Shown here: positions 1 to 8,869 of the stretch, piece after piece | How positions within the stretch are numbered: the first letter of the stretch is position 1 | How the letters are laid out: each line of letters begins with the position of its first letter | DNA from: Parvularcula marina | GTDB taxonomy: Bacteria; Pseudomonadota; Alphaproteobacteria; Caulobacterales; Parvularculaceae | Direction of reading: 5' to 3' | Assembly (NCBI RefSeq): GCF_003399445.1 | Contig: NZ_QUQO01000001.1 | Span: 2,167,001-2,231,000 of the forward strand | Length of the DNA stretch: 64,000 bases | Program-made: the position numbers and the translations under genes | Notes under the pieces: model-generated | The model's input: only the letters and a program-made list of their open reading frames with translations | Database searches by the model: none | Told to the model about the DNA's origin: nothing

Positions 1-612
1 GTCAAGGAGGCCATCGCCCGGATCAGGGATGGCGGTATGGTCATCATCTGTGACGATGAGGGCCGCGAGAATGAAGGCGATCTCGTGATCGCCGCTGAAT
101 TCGCGGATGCCGCCGCGATCAATTTCTGTGCCGTGCATGGCCGCGGGCTCATCTGCTGTGCGCTGGCGCCGGAGATCCTCGATCGGCTGGAGCTGCCCCT
201 CATGGTGCCGCAGGAGGAAAACCGCTCCGGTTTCGGCACGGCTTTCACCGTCTCGGTCGAAGCGCGAGAAGGGGTGACGACCGGCATCTCCGCAGCCGAC
301 CGGGCACGGACGGTTGAGGTGCTGATCGACCCTGAAGCGAAACCGGACGACCTCGTCAAGCCGGGTCATATGTTCCCCTTGCGCGCGCGGAATGATGGCG
401 TGCTTGAGCGGGGCGGGCAGACAGAAGCCAGCGTCGATCTCGTCCGACTTGCTGAGCTTCGTCCGGGGGCGGTCATCTGTGAAGTGATGAACTCCGACGG
501 CACGATGGCACGGCGGGACGATCTGATGGAATTTTCAAAAACCCATGGCATCCCCATGGTGACGGTCGCGGCGATCCGCGAACACCGTCTTGCCCTGAGA
601 AAGGCTGCCTGA
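1..612 (+). CDS. ribB: 3,4-dihydroxy-2-butanone 4-phosphate synthase (5' end outside window)
   Basis: Converts ribulose 5-phosphate to dihydroxybutanone phosphate and formate, the four-carbon donor for lumazine. The reading frame is open from base 1, so only the first few residues are missing. Family motifs seen are DDEGRENEGDL (Mg and substrate acidic loop), GVTTGISAADRA, the HMFPLRARNDGV stretch and GGQTEASVDL. The protein stops right after the synthase domain, so there is no C-terminal GTP cyclohydrolase II domain; this looks like monofunctional RibB rather than RibBA. It lies 1 base upstream of ribH, which uses its product, so the two are surely co-transcribed. Confidence is high for function; the true start is not visible. 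Confidence 0.95.
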   Translation, partial: VKEAIARIRDGGMVIICDDEGRENEGDLVIAAEFADAAAINFCAVHGRGLICCALAPEILDRLELPLMVPQEENRSGFGTAFTVSVEAREGVTTGISAADRARTVEVLIDPEAKPDDLVKPGHMFPLRARNDGVLERGGQTEASVDLVRLAELRPGAVICEVMNSDGTMARRDDLMEFSKTHGIPMVTVAAIREHRLALRKAA

Positions 613-613
613 C

Positions 614-1093
614 ATGACAAGCAGAATTGAGGCTCCCGTGACGGGAGCGGGCCGTCGCATCGCGATCATCGACACGGGCTGGAATGATTTCATCGTCAGC
701 CGACTGACGGAGGGTGCCACTTCGACGCTGCGCCGCCATGGTGTTGCGGAGGATGATATCGTCCACATCACGGTGCCGGGGGCATTCGAGCTGCCGCTGG
801 CGGTCAAGACGGCGGCGGAGACCGGCCGCTATGCGGCCATCGTGGCGCTTGGCTGCGTCATTCGCGGGGCGACCCCGCATTTCGATTATGTCGCGGGCGA
901 AGCAGCCAAAGGGATTTCTTCCGTCATGCTTACCACCGGCGTGCCGGTGGCCTTCGGTGTACTGACGACAGACACGATTGAGCAGGCCATTGAACGGGCT
1001 GGAACGAAGCTCGGTAATAAGGGCGCAGAGGCCGCGCAGGTCGCGCTCGAAATGGCGGGCCTGATCGAGGCTATCAAGGCGGAAGGGGCATGA
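614..1093 (+). CDS. ribH: 6,7-dimethyl-8-ribityllumazine synthase
   Basis: Condenses the RibB product with 5-amino-6-ribitylaminouracil to give the riboflavin precursor. At 159 residues it is the usual size of one subunit of the icosahedral or pentameric enzyme. Conserved blocks seen are GAFELPLAVK, ALGCVIRGATPHFDYV, PVAFGVLTTDTIEQA and RAGTKLGNKGAEAA. ATG at 614 follows the ribB stop after one base. The last bases overlap folE by ATGA (1090-1093), indicating translational coupling. In many proteobacteria nusB follows ribH; here folE takes that place. Confidence 0.96.
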   Translation: MTSRIEAPVTGAGRRIAIIDTGWNDFIVSRLTEGATSTLRRHGVAEDDIVHITVPGAFELPLAVKTAAETGRYAAIVALGCVIRGATPHFDYVAGEAAKGISSVMLTTGVPVAFGVLTTDTIEQAIERAGTKLGNKGAEAAQVALEMAGLIEAIKAEGA

Positions 1094-1665
1094 GCATGAG
1101 TGAACGTGCCAGCCGGGCGGAGGCAGAGGCCGCTGTCCGTGTACTTCTTTCCTATATCGGCGAGGATCCCGACCGCGAAGGGCTTGTCGATACGCCCAAG
1201 CGCTTCGTCAAAGCTTATGATGACTGGTTCAAGGGGTATGGGGAGGATCCGGACCAGATCCTTGCGACCACTTTCGAGGAGGTCGAGGGTTACGATGACA
1301 TCGTGCTTCTCAAGGACATCCGGGTGGAAAGCCATTGTGAGCACCATGTGGCCCCAATCATCGGCACGGCCCATGTCGCCTATCTGCCGGACCGGCGGGT
1401 TGTCGGCCTGTCCAAGCTGGCCCGGCTTGTCGATACATATGGAAAGCGCCTGCAGAGCCAGGAAACACTGACCAATCTGATTGCGAACACGATTGACCGT
1501 GTGCTGAAGCCTCGCGGCGTTGCGGTGATCATCGATGCGGAGCATCAATGCATCTCGACGCGCGGCACAAGGAAATCGGAGATTTCCTGCGTCACCCGGT
1601 CGGTCCTTGGCGCCTTCCGCGATGATCCGCGTTATGAAGAGCGGCTTGCCCGGCTGATCGGCTAA
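1090..1665 (+). CDS. folE: GTP cyclohydrolase I
   Basis: Converts GTP to dihydroneopterin triphosphate, the first step to tetrahydrofolate. It has 191 residues. The zinc and active-site region reads ESHCEHHVAPIIG (Cys and two His), with the second zinc cysteine in AEHQCISTRG. The dimer and pterin-pocket blocks VVGLSKLARLVD and QSQETLTNLIANTI are also present. The start overlaps the ribH stop (ATGA). The 3' end overlaps the converging ybgC by 4 bases, so the ribB-ribH-folE operon and the ruv-ybgC operon run into each other with no room for a conventional terminator. Confidence 0.96.
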   Translation: MSMSERASRAEAEAAVRVLLSYIGEDPDREGLVDTPKRFVKAYDDWFKGYGEDPDQILATTFEEVEGYDDIVLLKDIRVESHCEHHVAPIIGTAHVAYLPDRRVVGLSKLARLVDTYGKRLQSQETLTNLIANTIDRVLKPRGVAVIIDAEHQCISTRGTRKSEISCVTRSVLGAFRDDPRYEERLARLIG

Positions 1666-2063
1666 TCGTTGAAGACGCTTATGACATCCTGAGGGATGCG
1701 GCGTGGCCGGCCCTCAGGCGTCAGGCAGGCAACGATAACTTGCGCCGATGCGATCAGGACACCATCGCGTTCCGCTTTCTGATCAAAAATCATCCGTGCC
1801 CCTTTGACCTCCGTCACTATCGTCGTGATGGTGAGAAGGTCGTCCATCCGCGCGGCGAGATGATAGTCGAGATCCATTTTGCGGACGGCAAAGACCAGCG
1901 GCTCTTCGCGCGCCATCAGGTCGGAGTTCGTGAACCCGCACTGGCGCAGGCCCTCGGTCCGCCCGCGTTCAAAATATTTCAGATAATTGGCGTGATAGAC
2001 GAGGCCGGAAAAATCCGTGTCCTCATAATAGACGCGGATCTCCAAGGTCGTGGTCAGGCTCAC
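1662..2063 (-). CDS. ybgC: Tol-Pal-associated acyl-CoA thioesterase (YbgC)
   Basis: Hot-dog-fold thioesterase of the 4-hydroxybenzoyl-CoA thioesterase type, 133 residues. The active-site block [20 protein letters not shown], with its Asp near the N terminus, is complete. It is the last gene of ruvC-ruvA-ruvB-ybgC, and its start overlaps the ruvB stop by 4 bases. In many proteobacteria tolQRAB-pal follow directly; here the convergent folE lies downstream and no tol gene is present in the window. The link to envelope or acyl chemistry is family knowledge; the substrate is unknown. Confidence 0.9.
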   Translation of the reverse strand: MSLTTTLEIRVYYEDTDFSGLVYHANYLKYFERGRTEGLRQCGFTNSDLMAREEPLVFAVRKMDLDYHLAARMDDLLTITTIVTEVKGARMIFDQKAERDGVLIASAQVIVACLTPEGRPRRIPQDVISVFND

Positions 2064-3073
2064 AGGACGCCCCCTTCCCGGTTCGGGGCGGCAAGGCCCA
2101 AATGCCTGTAGGCGCCATCTGTCAGCATACGCCCGCGAGGAGTGCGCTGGATCAGGCCCTGCTGGAGGAGGAAGGGCTCGATCACATCCTCGACCGCATC
2201 CCGCGCTTCGGCGAGGCTGGCGGCGATGGTCTCAACGCCAACGGGGCCGCCGCCAAAATGCTCCGCAATGATCCGCAGGTAACGCCGGTCGAGCGCTTCT
2301 AGGCCCAGCGCGTCAACATCGAGGCGGCGGAGTGCAGCGTCGGCGACACTTTGTGTAATCGGCAGATTGCCTTCGACGGTTGCGACATCGCGCACGCGGC
2401 GGAGAAGTCGGCCGGCCACGCGCGGTGTGCCGCGGGCGCGCCGCGCAATTTCCCGGGCGCCATCCTCGGTCATCCCGGCATCGAGCCTGTCCGCGCCGCG
2501 CCGGACAATCGCCATCAGCTCATCTTCCGTATAAAAATCAAGCCGCATGGGAATGCCGAACCGGTCAAGCAGCGGTTTGGCAAGAAGGCCTGAGCGCGTC
2601 GTTGCGCCGATCAGGGTGAAGCGTGGCAGCTCGATCTTGACCGAGCGGGCCGACGGGCCTTCGCCGATCAGGATATCGAGCGCGTAATCCTCCATGGCGG
2701 GATAGAGGACTTCCTCAACCGTGGGGCCGAGCCGGTGAATTTCGTCAATGAACAGAACATCGCGCGGCTCAAGTGCCGTCAGGATCGCCGCAAGGTCACC
2801 GGCCTTGGAAATGACGGGCCCGGAGGTTGAGCGAAAACCGACGCCCAATTCGTTGGCGACGATCTGGGCGAGCGTTGTTTTGCCGAGGCCCGGCGGGCCA
2901 TGAAAGAGAACGTGATCCATCGCCTCGCCACGCGCTCGGGCGGCCTTGACGAAAATCCCCAGATTGTCCTTGACGCTCCGCTGGCCGGTGAAATCGTCCA
3001 GCCGTTTGGGGCGGAGGGCGGCATCGGCATCCTCCGGCATCCGTTCGGGGTCTGTGAGGCGGGCTTCACTCAT
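2060..3073 (-). CDS. ruvB: Holliday junction branch migration helicase RuvB
   Basis: AAA+ motor that with RuvA drives branch migration of Holliday junctions. At 337 residues it is full length. Visible motifs are Walker [11 protein letters not shown], Walker [10 protein letters not shown], sensor 1 GATTRSG and the arginine-rich RRVRDVA region before the C-terminal winged-helix domain. It overlaps ruvA by 4 bases upstream and ybgC by 4 bases downstream, so the four genes form one translationally coupled operon. Confidence 0.97.
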   Translation of the reverse strand: MSEARLTDPERMPEDADAALRPKRLDDFTGQRSVKDNLGIFVKAARARGEAMDHVLFHGPPGLGKTTLAQIVANELGVGFRSTSGPVISKAGDLAAILTALEPRDVLFIDEIHRLGPTVEEVLYPAMEDYALDILIGEGPSARSVKIELPRFTLIGATTRSGLLAKPLLDRFGIPMRLDFYTEDELMAIVRRGADRLDAGMTEDGAREIARRARGTPRVAGRLLRRVRDVATVEGNLPITQSVADAALRRLDVDALGLEALDRRYLRIIAEHFGGGPVGVETIAASLAEARDAVEDVIEPFLLQQGLIQRTPRGRMLTDGAYRHLGLAAPNREGGVL

Positions 3074-3690
3074 GCCGTGGACAGACCTTTCAGTGCAGCC
3101 GTCAGGACGGACTGCACGGTCTCACTCTCATCTGCCGGCACGGCCCTGACCGCGCGCAAGGCGGCAGACTCATCATAACCAAGCCCGACAAGGGCGGCGA
3201 TGGCATCCCGCCTTGCATCATCAGCCATCGGAATGTCATCGGAAGGGACGGCGCCTTTTGTCGGCAGGCCCACATCGCCCGCATCAAGGATGCCGCCCGT
3301 CCGGCTTTTCAGCTCCGTGACGATCCGCTGGGCGAGTTTGGGGCCAACGCCTTGCGCGCGCGACACGGCGGTCTTGTCACCGACCGCGACGGCATCGAGG
3401 AGGGCCGCGGGGGACAGGACGTTCAGAATGGCGATGGCGGCTTTCGCACCAACTCCTTGCACGGTCTGGAGGAGGCGAAAGGCACGGCGTTCCGATTGCG
3501 TCTCAAATCCGACGAGCCGGATATAGGTTTCGGCGACCAGCGTCTCGATGACCAGCTCGACATCGTCCCCTTCGGCCAGCCGGGCGAGTAGGCGGGGGCT
3601 TAAAGAGACTTCATAGCCGACGCCGCCGACATCGAGGATCGCTGTCTGCTCGTCCGTTGACAGAATTGTGCCGCGAAGATGCCCGATCAT
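3070..3690 (-). CDS. ruvA: Holliday junction DNA-binding protein RuvA
   Basis: Binds four-way junctions as a tetramer and loads RuvB. I start it at the ATG at 3690 (MIGHLRGT), giving 206 residues. This is the standard RuvA N terminus and produces the same ATGA overlap with ruvC (3687-3690) seen elsewhere in the operon; an upstream ATG at 3732 would add 14 atypical residues. Two helix-hairpin-helix motifs are seen ([11 protein letters not shown] and [11 protein letters not shown]). Domain III, which contacts RuvB, lies at the C terminus ([20 protein letters not shown]). Confidence 0.96.
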   Translation of the reverse strand: MIGHLRGTILSTDEQTAILDVGGVGYEVSLSPRLLARLAEGDDVELVIETLVAETYIRLVGFETQSERRAFRLLQTVQGVGAKAAIAILNVLSPAALLDAVAVGDKTAVSRAQGVGPKLAQRIVTELKSRTGGILDAGDVGLPTKGAVPSDDIPMADDARRDAIAALVGLGYDESAALRAVRAVPADESETVQSVLTAALKGLSTA

Positions 3691-4187
3691 GCGCTGGCCC
3701 TCATCCGGAACTGGCGATGCGCCGCATGGCAAAGCGCCGCCGCAAGGGCATCCGCTTCGTCGGCTGTCGGCTCGCCGACTTTCGGCAAGAGCCGCCTGAC
3801 CATGGCGAGGATCTGGCCCTTGTCGGCATGTCCTGTCCCGACAACCGCTTTCTTGATCTGGTTCGGCGCATATTCCGCAACCGGAAGACCGGCGCGTGCA
3901 GGCGTCATCAGGCAGACCCCGCGCGCCTGCCCCAGCTTGAGGGCAGAGCGGGGATCGGCATTGACGAAGGTCTCTTCAACCGCAGCTTCCTCAGGGCGGT
4001 ACTCAGCGAGAGCGTCTTCGAGCCCGGCAACAAGGACGCAGAGCCTGTCGGCAAGCTCCATAGCGGGCTTTGGCGCAACGCGGCCACTTGCGACATAACG
4101 CAGGGCGGATCCTTGCGCGTCGATTATGCCCCAGCCGGTATAACGCAGGCCCGGATCAATCCCGATAATGCGGACGGTTGTACTCAT
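3687..4187 (-). CDS. ruvC: Holliday junction resolvase RuvC
   Basis: Endonuclease that cuts Holliday junctions symmetrically, working with RuvAB. It has 166 residues and an RNase H-like fold. Catalytic acidic residues are visible: D11 in IIGIDPGLRYTGWG, E71/E72 in AVEETFVN, and D143 and D146 in TADEADALAAAL. It is the first gene of ruvC-ruvA-ruvB-ybgC, separated by about 50 bases from the upstream ribF on the same strand, so it may share that transcript. Confidence 0.96.
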   Translation of the reverse strand: MSTTVRIIGIDPGLRYTGWGIIDAQGSALRYVASGRVAPKPAMELADRLCVLVAGLEDALAEYRPEEAAVEETFVNADPRSALKLGQARGVCLMTPARAGLPVAEYAPNQIKKAVVGTGHADKGQILAMVRRLLPKVGEPTADEADALAAALCHAAHRQFRMRASA

Positions 4188-4238
4188 TCTCTTACTTTAG
4201 GGAGCGTTGCCGCAGGAGAACAGCCCCGGAACAGAATT

Positions 4239-5189
4239 TCAGGAATGCGCCTCATGCCACGCCTTGGCGGCGGCGACATCCTTGTGGATCTGGGCTTTTA
4301 GTTCGTCGAGCCCGTCGAATTTCTGCTCGGGTCGGAGGAAGCTCAGGAGCGAGACATCGATCGTCTGGCCGTAAAGGTCTCCCTCGAAGTCAAAGAGATG
4401 AACTTCGAGGCGCTCGGTTTCTCCGTCTACGGTAGGGCGGCGGCCGATATTGGCAACTCCGGCAAAGCTGGTGCCATCGATCTCGGCGCACACGACATAG
4501 ACGCCGAATGTCGGGCGGACATACTCGCCGAGCGAGACATTGGCCGTTGGGAAATCAAGCGTGCGGGCCAGCTTGCGACCCTCGATCACCTCGCCGCGAA
4601 TAACGAAAGGCCGTCCCAGCATATGTGCCGCTGCTTCAGGCTCGCCGTTCTGTAGCGCGAGGCGAATGCCGGAGGAGGAGAATTTCTCTCCTTCCTTCGT
4701 CAGTACAGGCTCGATTGTATCGGCGCTCATGCCGACTTCTCCGGCCAGTCGAGCAAGGGCTGCTACATCGCCCGAACGGCCTGCGCCGAATTTGAAGTCC
4801 GTCCCCGTCACAATCCCTTTCAGGCCCATGATATTGCCGAGCGTGTGCTTGACGAAGGTCTCAGGAGTCTGGGTGTAGAGCCCTTCAATGAAGGGGAGGA
4901 CGAAGAGCCAGCTGACCCCCAATTCACCGAGGATTCGGGCCTTGGTCTCGATCCCGGTCAAAAGGAATGGGGGCGTATCTGGCTGGAAGACCTGCCGCGG
5001 ATGCGGGTCGAAGATAACGACAGCGGCGGGGGAATTGGTTTTCTGGGCCAGCGTGACGCCGTAGCGGATGAGCTCCTGATGCCCGCGATGCACGCCATCC
5101 ATATTTCCGATGACGGCCAGCGCGCCGCGATAGGCATCGCCAAGGGTACACTCGAGCGGCACCCGGATGATCTTGGCATGTTCTACCAT
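4239..5189 (-). CDS. ribF: Bifunctional riboflavin kinase / FAD synthetase
   Basis: Phosphorylates riboflavin to FMN and adenylates it to FAD. It has 316 residues. The N-terminal nucleotidyltransferase domain carries IGNMDGVHRGHQELI with the HxGH-type signature and the TGTDFKFGAGRSGD block. The C-terminal flavokinase domain begins near residue 185 with GRKLARTLDFPTANV. The start overlaps the upstream HAD gene by 7 bases. It is one of three riboflavin-pathway genes in the first 5 kb, but on the strand opposite ribB-ribH. Confidence 0.95.
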   Translation of the reverse strand: MVEHAKIIRVPLECTLGDAYRGALAVIGNMDGVHRGHQELIRYGVTLAQKTNSPAAVVIFDPHPRQVFQPDTPPFLLTGIETKARILGELGVSWLFVLPFIEGLYTQTPETFVKHTLGNIMGLKGIVTGTDFKFGAGRSGDVAALARLAGEVGMSADTIEPVLTKEGEKFSSSGIRLALQNGEPEAAAHMLGRPFVIRGEVIEGRKLARTLDFPTANVSLGEYVRPTFGVYVVCAEIDGTSFAGVANIGRRPTVDGETERLEVHLFDFEGDLYGQTIDVSLLSFLRPEQKFDGLDELKAQIHKDVAAAKAWHEAHS

Positions 5190-6046
5190 TTCAGTCCGTC
5201 TAACGCATATTGAGCGGATACGTCATGCTCACCGAGAAGAGCGCCGAGGCGCGGCCCGTCAATCCGCCCTGTGGGCCCGCGTGACTGTTCGGCGAAAATA
5301 CCGTCGGCGACGAATGCCACGTCGAGTTCCTCGCGATTGGCGCCGAGGATGTCCGTCTGAAGCCCATCGCCGATGGCCAGCATGCGGGAGGCCGGGCGGC
5401 CTGTTGCCTCCAGCGCCTTTCGGCAGGCATCGTAAATCGGCTTGTGGGGCTTGCCGCAGAAGATCGTCTCTCCGCCTAACTCCTCATAGAGATCGGCAAG
5501 GGAACCTGCGCAATAAATCATCCGGTCACCGAATTTCACGACCCGGTCCGGATTGGCACAGATCATGGGCAAGCCGCGTGCCGCCGCAAGGCTCAGCATC
5601 TCTCGGTAATCTTCGGGCGTCTCGGAGATATCATCGAACAGCCCCGTGCAGAGGATGAAGCCTGCCTCCTCGATCGGCACGAACTGCGCGCCTGCCGCGT
5701 TGAACAGCGTGTCGTCCTTGTCAGGCCCCAGCCGGAAGCCGGGGATGTCGCCCATCGCCTTCACTGCCTCGACCGTCGCATCGCCGGAGGTGATGACGGC
5801 ATCATAGGCCTCACGCGGCAGGCCGAGCCGGTCGAGCTGCGGCGGGATCGCGGACGACAGGCGCGGCGCATTTGTGATGATGACAACCGGCCCCCGCGTC
5901 TCGCGGAATTTGAGCAACGCATCGCCTGCGCCCGCGAAAAGCTCGCGGCCATTGTGGATAACACCCCAGGCATCGCACAGCAGCGCGTCGTAGCGGCCTG
6001 CGATTTCTGACAAGCCCTTGATAATGAGGGGCGCCCCCATGCGCAT
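5183..6046 (-). CDS. HAD superfamily (class IIA, TIGR01459-type) hydrolase
   Basis: Predicted haloacid dehalogenase-type phosphatase, 287 residues. Motif I is LLCDAWGVIHNG (nucleophile Asp; this DxWG form is typical of the TIGR01459 group). Motif II is VVIITNAPR, the class IIA cap is in the middle, and motif IV is AIGDGLQTDILGAN. Its location upstream of ribF, overlapping it by 7 bases, suggests a nucleotide or flavin phosphate substrate, but that is only inference from context. A second possible start lies two codons in (5' M-R-M). Confidence 0.85.
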   Translation of the reverse strand: MRMGAPLIIKGLSEIAGRYDALLCDAWGVIHNGRELFAGAGDALLKFRETRGPVVIITNAPRLSSAIPPQLDRLGLPREAYDAVITSGDATVEAVKAMGDIPGFRLGPDKDDTLFNAAGAQFVPIEEAGFILCTGLFDDISETPEDYREMLSLAAARGLPMICANPDRVVKFGDRMIYCAGSLADLYEELGGETIFCGKPHKPIYDACRKALEATGRPASRMLAIGDGLQTDILGANREELDVAFVADGIFAEQSRGPTGRIDGPRLGALLGEHDVSAQYALDGLKW

Positions 6047-6193
6047 TTCTCCTGTTCATCCCAACAATGACCGCGCCCATACACGAATTTGTCTGCCTGT
6101 GACGAGTAGACGGCGGTCCGCTTCTGTTTTATTGTTTTTCGGTACCAAGGGGCGGGTTCTTTTCCCTCCTCGGGCAAGCTTGGGAGGCGGGGA

Positions 6194-6724
6194 ATGCCGG
6201 ATCTGCGGATCGGTTCAAATGGTGATGTGCCCATTGGTCAATTACCGCCGCTGCAAGCGCGCGGGCCAGCATGGCTCAGCTACCCTGTTGGATCTGCGGT
6301 TTCATCGGGCGCAGCAGCCGGCCTGCCCGCAGCGGGCCTCTTCTTTTCGGGCCAGCAGGTGCCGCTCCTTTTTGTCGGAATCGTCGGCGGCTTCATGTTT
6401 GTCTGCCTGACAGCCGGGCTCCTTGTCTTTACGCCAGAACGGCGGACAGGCCCCAACCTGTTTGCGGGCGTATTTAGCGTCGGGCACACGCTTTTGCTCG
6501 GATTGCTCGCAGCCGCTTACTTCTTGCCCGGCGGGCGGGAGCTAGCAGCGAGCCTCATCACCAAAGTTCCGTTTTTGGCGGCTCTGCCGGTCCTGCCCGG
6601 ATCTATTGCAGCTGTTGCACCCCTTTATCTGACGGCTTTTGTGGCTTTTTCGGTTCTGGCGCCGCTGGCGATCATTTTGTTCAGATATCTTGCGCTCAAT
6701 CGGCCCTCACAACCGGGCTCGTGA
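6194..6724 (+). CDS. Small integral membrane protein, function unknown
   Basis: A 176-residue protein I do not recognise. The first 55 or so residues are polar to mildly hydrophobic. Three clear membrane segments follow: around LLFVGIVGGFMFVCLTAG, around FAGVFSVGHTLLLGLLAA and around LYLTAFVAFSVLAPLAII, ending in a short basic tail. The ATG at 6194 has a good ribosome-binding site (GGGAGG about 5-10 bases upstream), which decides the start. It is divergent from the HAD gene and about 50 bases upstream of glyQ, so it probably lies in the glyQ transcript. Confidence 0.7.
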   Translation: MPDLRIGSNGDVPIGQLPPLQARGPAWLSYPVGSAVSSGAAAGLPAAGLFFSGQQVPLLFVGIVGGFMFVCLTAGLLVFTPERRTGPNLFAGVFSVGHTLLLGLLAAAYFLPGGRELAASLITKVPFLAALPVLPGSIAAVAPLYLTAFVAFSVLAPLAIILFRYLALNRPSQPGS

Positions 6725-6772
6725 TCGCGCCACCGATTGCCTTTCGCGTCGGCCGAGATTAGCTACGCCTCC

Positions 6773-7699
6773 ATGACGAATTCCGCCGAAAAAGACCCTC
6801 TATCCTTTCAGGACCTGATCCTCACGCTCCAGAATTACTGGTCCGAGCGCGGCTGCGTGATCCTGCAGCCCTATGATCTGGAGATGGGGGCAGGCACTTT
6901 CCATCCGGCGACGACCCTGCGGTCACTCGGCCCAAAGCCGTGGCGCGCGGCCTATGTTCAGCCCTGCCGCCGGCCGGGCGATGGACGCTATGGCGCCAAC
7001 CCCAACCGGTTCCAGCATTACTATCAGTTCCAGGTCGTCCTGAAGCCATCACCGGCGGATATTCAGGCGCTCTATCTGGGATCGCTTGAAGCGATCGGCA
7101 TTGATCTTGCCAAACACGATATCCGCTTTGTCGAGGATGACTGGGAGAGCCCGACGCTCGGTGCGTGGGGGCTTGGCTGGGAAGTCTGGTGTGACGGGAT
7201 GGAAGTCACTCAGTTCACCTATTTCCAGCAGGTCGGCGGCTTTGACTGCAAACCCGTCACGGGTGAGCTGACCTACGGGCTCGAACGCCTCGCCATGTAC
7301 GTGCAGGGTGTCGATAATGGCTATGATCTCGCCTATAATTCCGCAGGCGTCTCATATGGTGATGTCTTCCACCAGCAGGAAGTCGAATTCTCCGGTTATA
7401 ATTTCGAGCTGGCAGATACCGAAATCCTACTCGATCAGTTCCGGGAAGCCGAGCAGAACTGCGAAGCGATCCTGAAGCGAGGCGAAGAAGAGGAGCGCAG
7501 CTTCGTCCTTCCTGCCTATGATCAATGCATTAAGGCCAGCCACCTCTTCAACCTTTTGGATGCGCGCGGGGTGATCTCGGTTGCAGAACGGCAGTCCTAT
7601 ATTCTCCGTGTCCGGAAGCTGGCGAAGATGTGCTGTGAGGCATGGCTGAACAGCCCGCAGGGTATGACCGAGGGCGCAGGTGCCGTCGAAAAAGTCTAA
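6773..7699 (+). CDS. glyQ: Glycine--tRNA ligase alpha subunit
   Basis: Catalytic alpha chain of the bacterial alpha2beta2 glycyl-tRNA synthetase, 308 residues from the ATG at 6773 ([15 protein letters not shown]). An in-frame ATG at 6737 would add 12 residues not typical of the family. Class II motifs are clear: [35 protein letters not shown] and [15 protein letters not shown]. The partner glyS is about 11 kb downstream rather than adjacent. The last 20 bases overlap the start of mtgA. Confidence 0.96.
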   Translation: MTNSAEKDPLSFQDLILTLQNYWSERGCVILQPYDLEMGAGTFHPATTLRSLGPKPWRAAYVQPCRRPGDGRYGANPNRFQHYYQFQVVLKPSPADIQALYLGSLEAIGIDLAKHDIRFVEDDWESPTLGAWGLGWEVWCDGMEVTQFTYFQQVGGFDCKPVTGELTYGLERLAMYVQGVDNGYDLAYNSAGVSYGDVFHQQEVEFSGYNFELADTEILLDQFREAEQNCEAILKRGEEEERSFVLPAYDQCIKASHLFNLLDARGVISVAERQSYILRVRKLAKMCCEAWLNSPQGMTEGAGAVEKV

Positions 7700-8435
7700 G
7701 CGGCGCAAGAAGTCGCGCTTTGCGCGATGGCGGGCGAAAATCCGCCTGCCGTCTTTTCTGACCCTGTTTAAATGGGGCGTGATGGCGGCGCTCGGCTTCG
7801 TCATTGTCAGCATCTTCTGGGTTGTTGCGCTGCGCTTTGTGCCGGCCCCCGGGACAACGCTCATGGTCATGCGAAGCTGGAGCGGGGAGGAAATCAGCCG
7901 GGAATGGGTTCGTCTTGAGGACATTTCGCCTGAACTCGTAAGAGCCGTGATCGCAGCGGAAGATACAAAATTCTGTACCCATCGCGGTTTCGATGTCGAG
8001 CAAATCAGGAAAGCTCTCGATGATGCGGCGGAAGGCAAGCGCTTGCGCGGTGCCTCGACGATCTCCCAGCAGACGGCAAAAAACGTCTTTCTCTGGCCCG
8101 GGCGGGGCTTTGTGCGCAAGGGGCTTGAGGCGTGGTATACGCTCCTTATCGAGACGTTCTGGCCAAAATCCCGCATCATGGAGATGTATTTGAACGTCGC
8201 TGAATGGGGCGATGGCTATTTTGGCGCGGAGGCTGCTGCCCACGGACGATTTGGGAGAGATGCGGCGGCATTGTCCCCTTATCAGGCATCGCTCCTTGCA
8301 GCTGTCCTGCCCAATCCTCATGACTGGAGAGCGGATAATCCGGGGCCGTATGTCAGAAAGCGGGCAGGGACATTGCAGGCTCGCATGCGTGTCGTTGCTC
8401 GAGATGGTCTCGCTGACTGCGTCCTCGCGAAATGA
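7680..8435 (+). CDS. mtgA: Monofunctional peptidoglycan glycosyltransferase
   Basis: Polymerises lipid II into glycan strands. It has 251 residues: a very basic N-terminal tail, one membrane anchor (about residues 32-52), then a single GT51 domain with no transpeptidase domain. GT51 motifs seen are [14 protein letters not shown] (catalytic Glu), [12 protein letters not shown] and [15 protein letters not shown]. The only reasonable start is GTG at 7680, inside the end of glyQ, so translation is probably coupled to glyQ. It converges with the response-regulator gene 8 bases away. Confidence 0.92.
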   Translation: MPSKKSKRRKKSRFARWRAKIRLPSFLTLFKWGVMAALGFVIVSIFWVVALRFVPAPGTTLMVMRSWSGEEISREWVRLEDISPELVRAVIAAEDTKFCTHRGFDVEQIRKALDDAAEGKRLRGASTISQQTAKNVFLWPGRGFVRKGLEAWYTLLIETFWPKSRIMEMYLNVAEWGDGYFGAEAAAHGRFGRDAAALSPYQASLLAAVLPNPHDWRADNPGPYVRKRAGTLQARMRVVARDGLADCVLAK

Positions 8436-8443
8436 TCGCCTGA

Positions 8444-8815
8444 TTATCCGTTGAGCATCGTCGAGACTGCAGTGAGCAATTCATCATCTTCAAACGGTTT
8501 GAAGAGGACCGCGACAGCGCCAATCGAGTCCGCGCGGGCTGTGACCTGCTCCAGCGTCTTGCCCGGGCCGCCACCTGACATGATGATGAACGGTATGGGC
8601 GGCGTATGCTGAGCAAGCTCGCTAGCAAGCTCGAGGCCGTTATCTTCGTTCATCCAGACATCAATGATGGCGCCCGCATAATTGCCACCTGAAAGCAGCC
8701 TTCGGGCGTCATCTAGTGAGTGTACTGCCGTTGCTGCGTATCCTGCCTCATTCAGGGCGATGGACACTGTTTCGGCGACGTCCTCATTATCATCGACGAC
8801 CATGATCTGGGTCAT
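8444..8815 (-). CDS. Single-domain response regulator (CheY-like)
   Basis: A receiver domain only, 123 residues, with no output domain. It has the acidic pair D8/D9 (MVVDDNED), phospho-acceptor D52 in AIIDVWMNE, switch S80 in FIIMSGG and K106 in LFKPFED. It sits about 55 bases downstream of a soluble PAS histidine kinase on the same strand, its obvious partner. Without an output domain it must act by protein contact or as a phosphate sink; the downstream target is unknown. Confidence 0.9.
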   Translation of the reverse strand: MTQIMVVDDNEDVAETVSIALNEAGYAATAVHSLDDARRLLSGGNYAGAIIDVWMNEDNGLELASELAQHTPPIPFIIMSGGGPGKTLEQVTARADSIGAVAVLFKPFEDDELLTAVSTMLNG

Positions 8816-8869
8816 CGTCTCTCTCCTTGCAGTGCTACCTAAAAGGCCCCCTCAACACTGCCTCGATCA

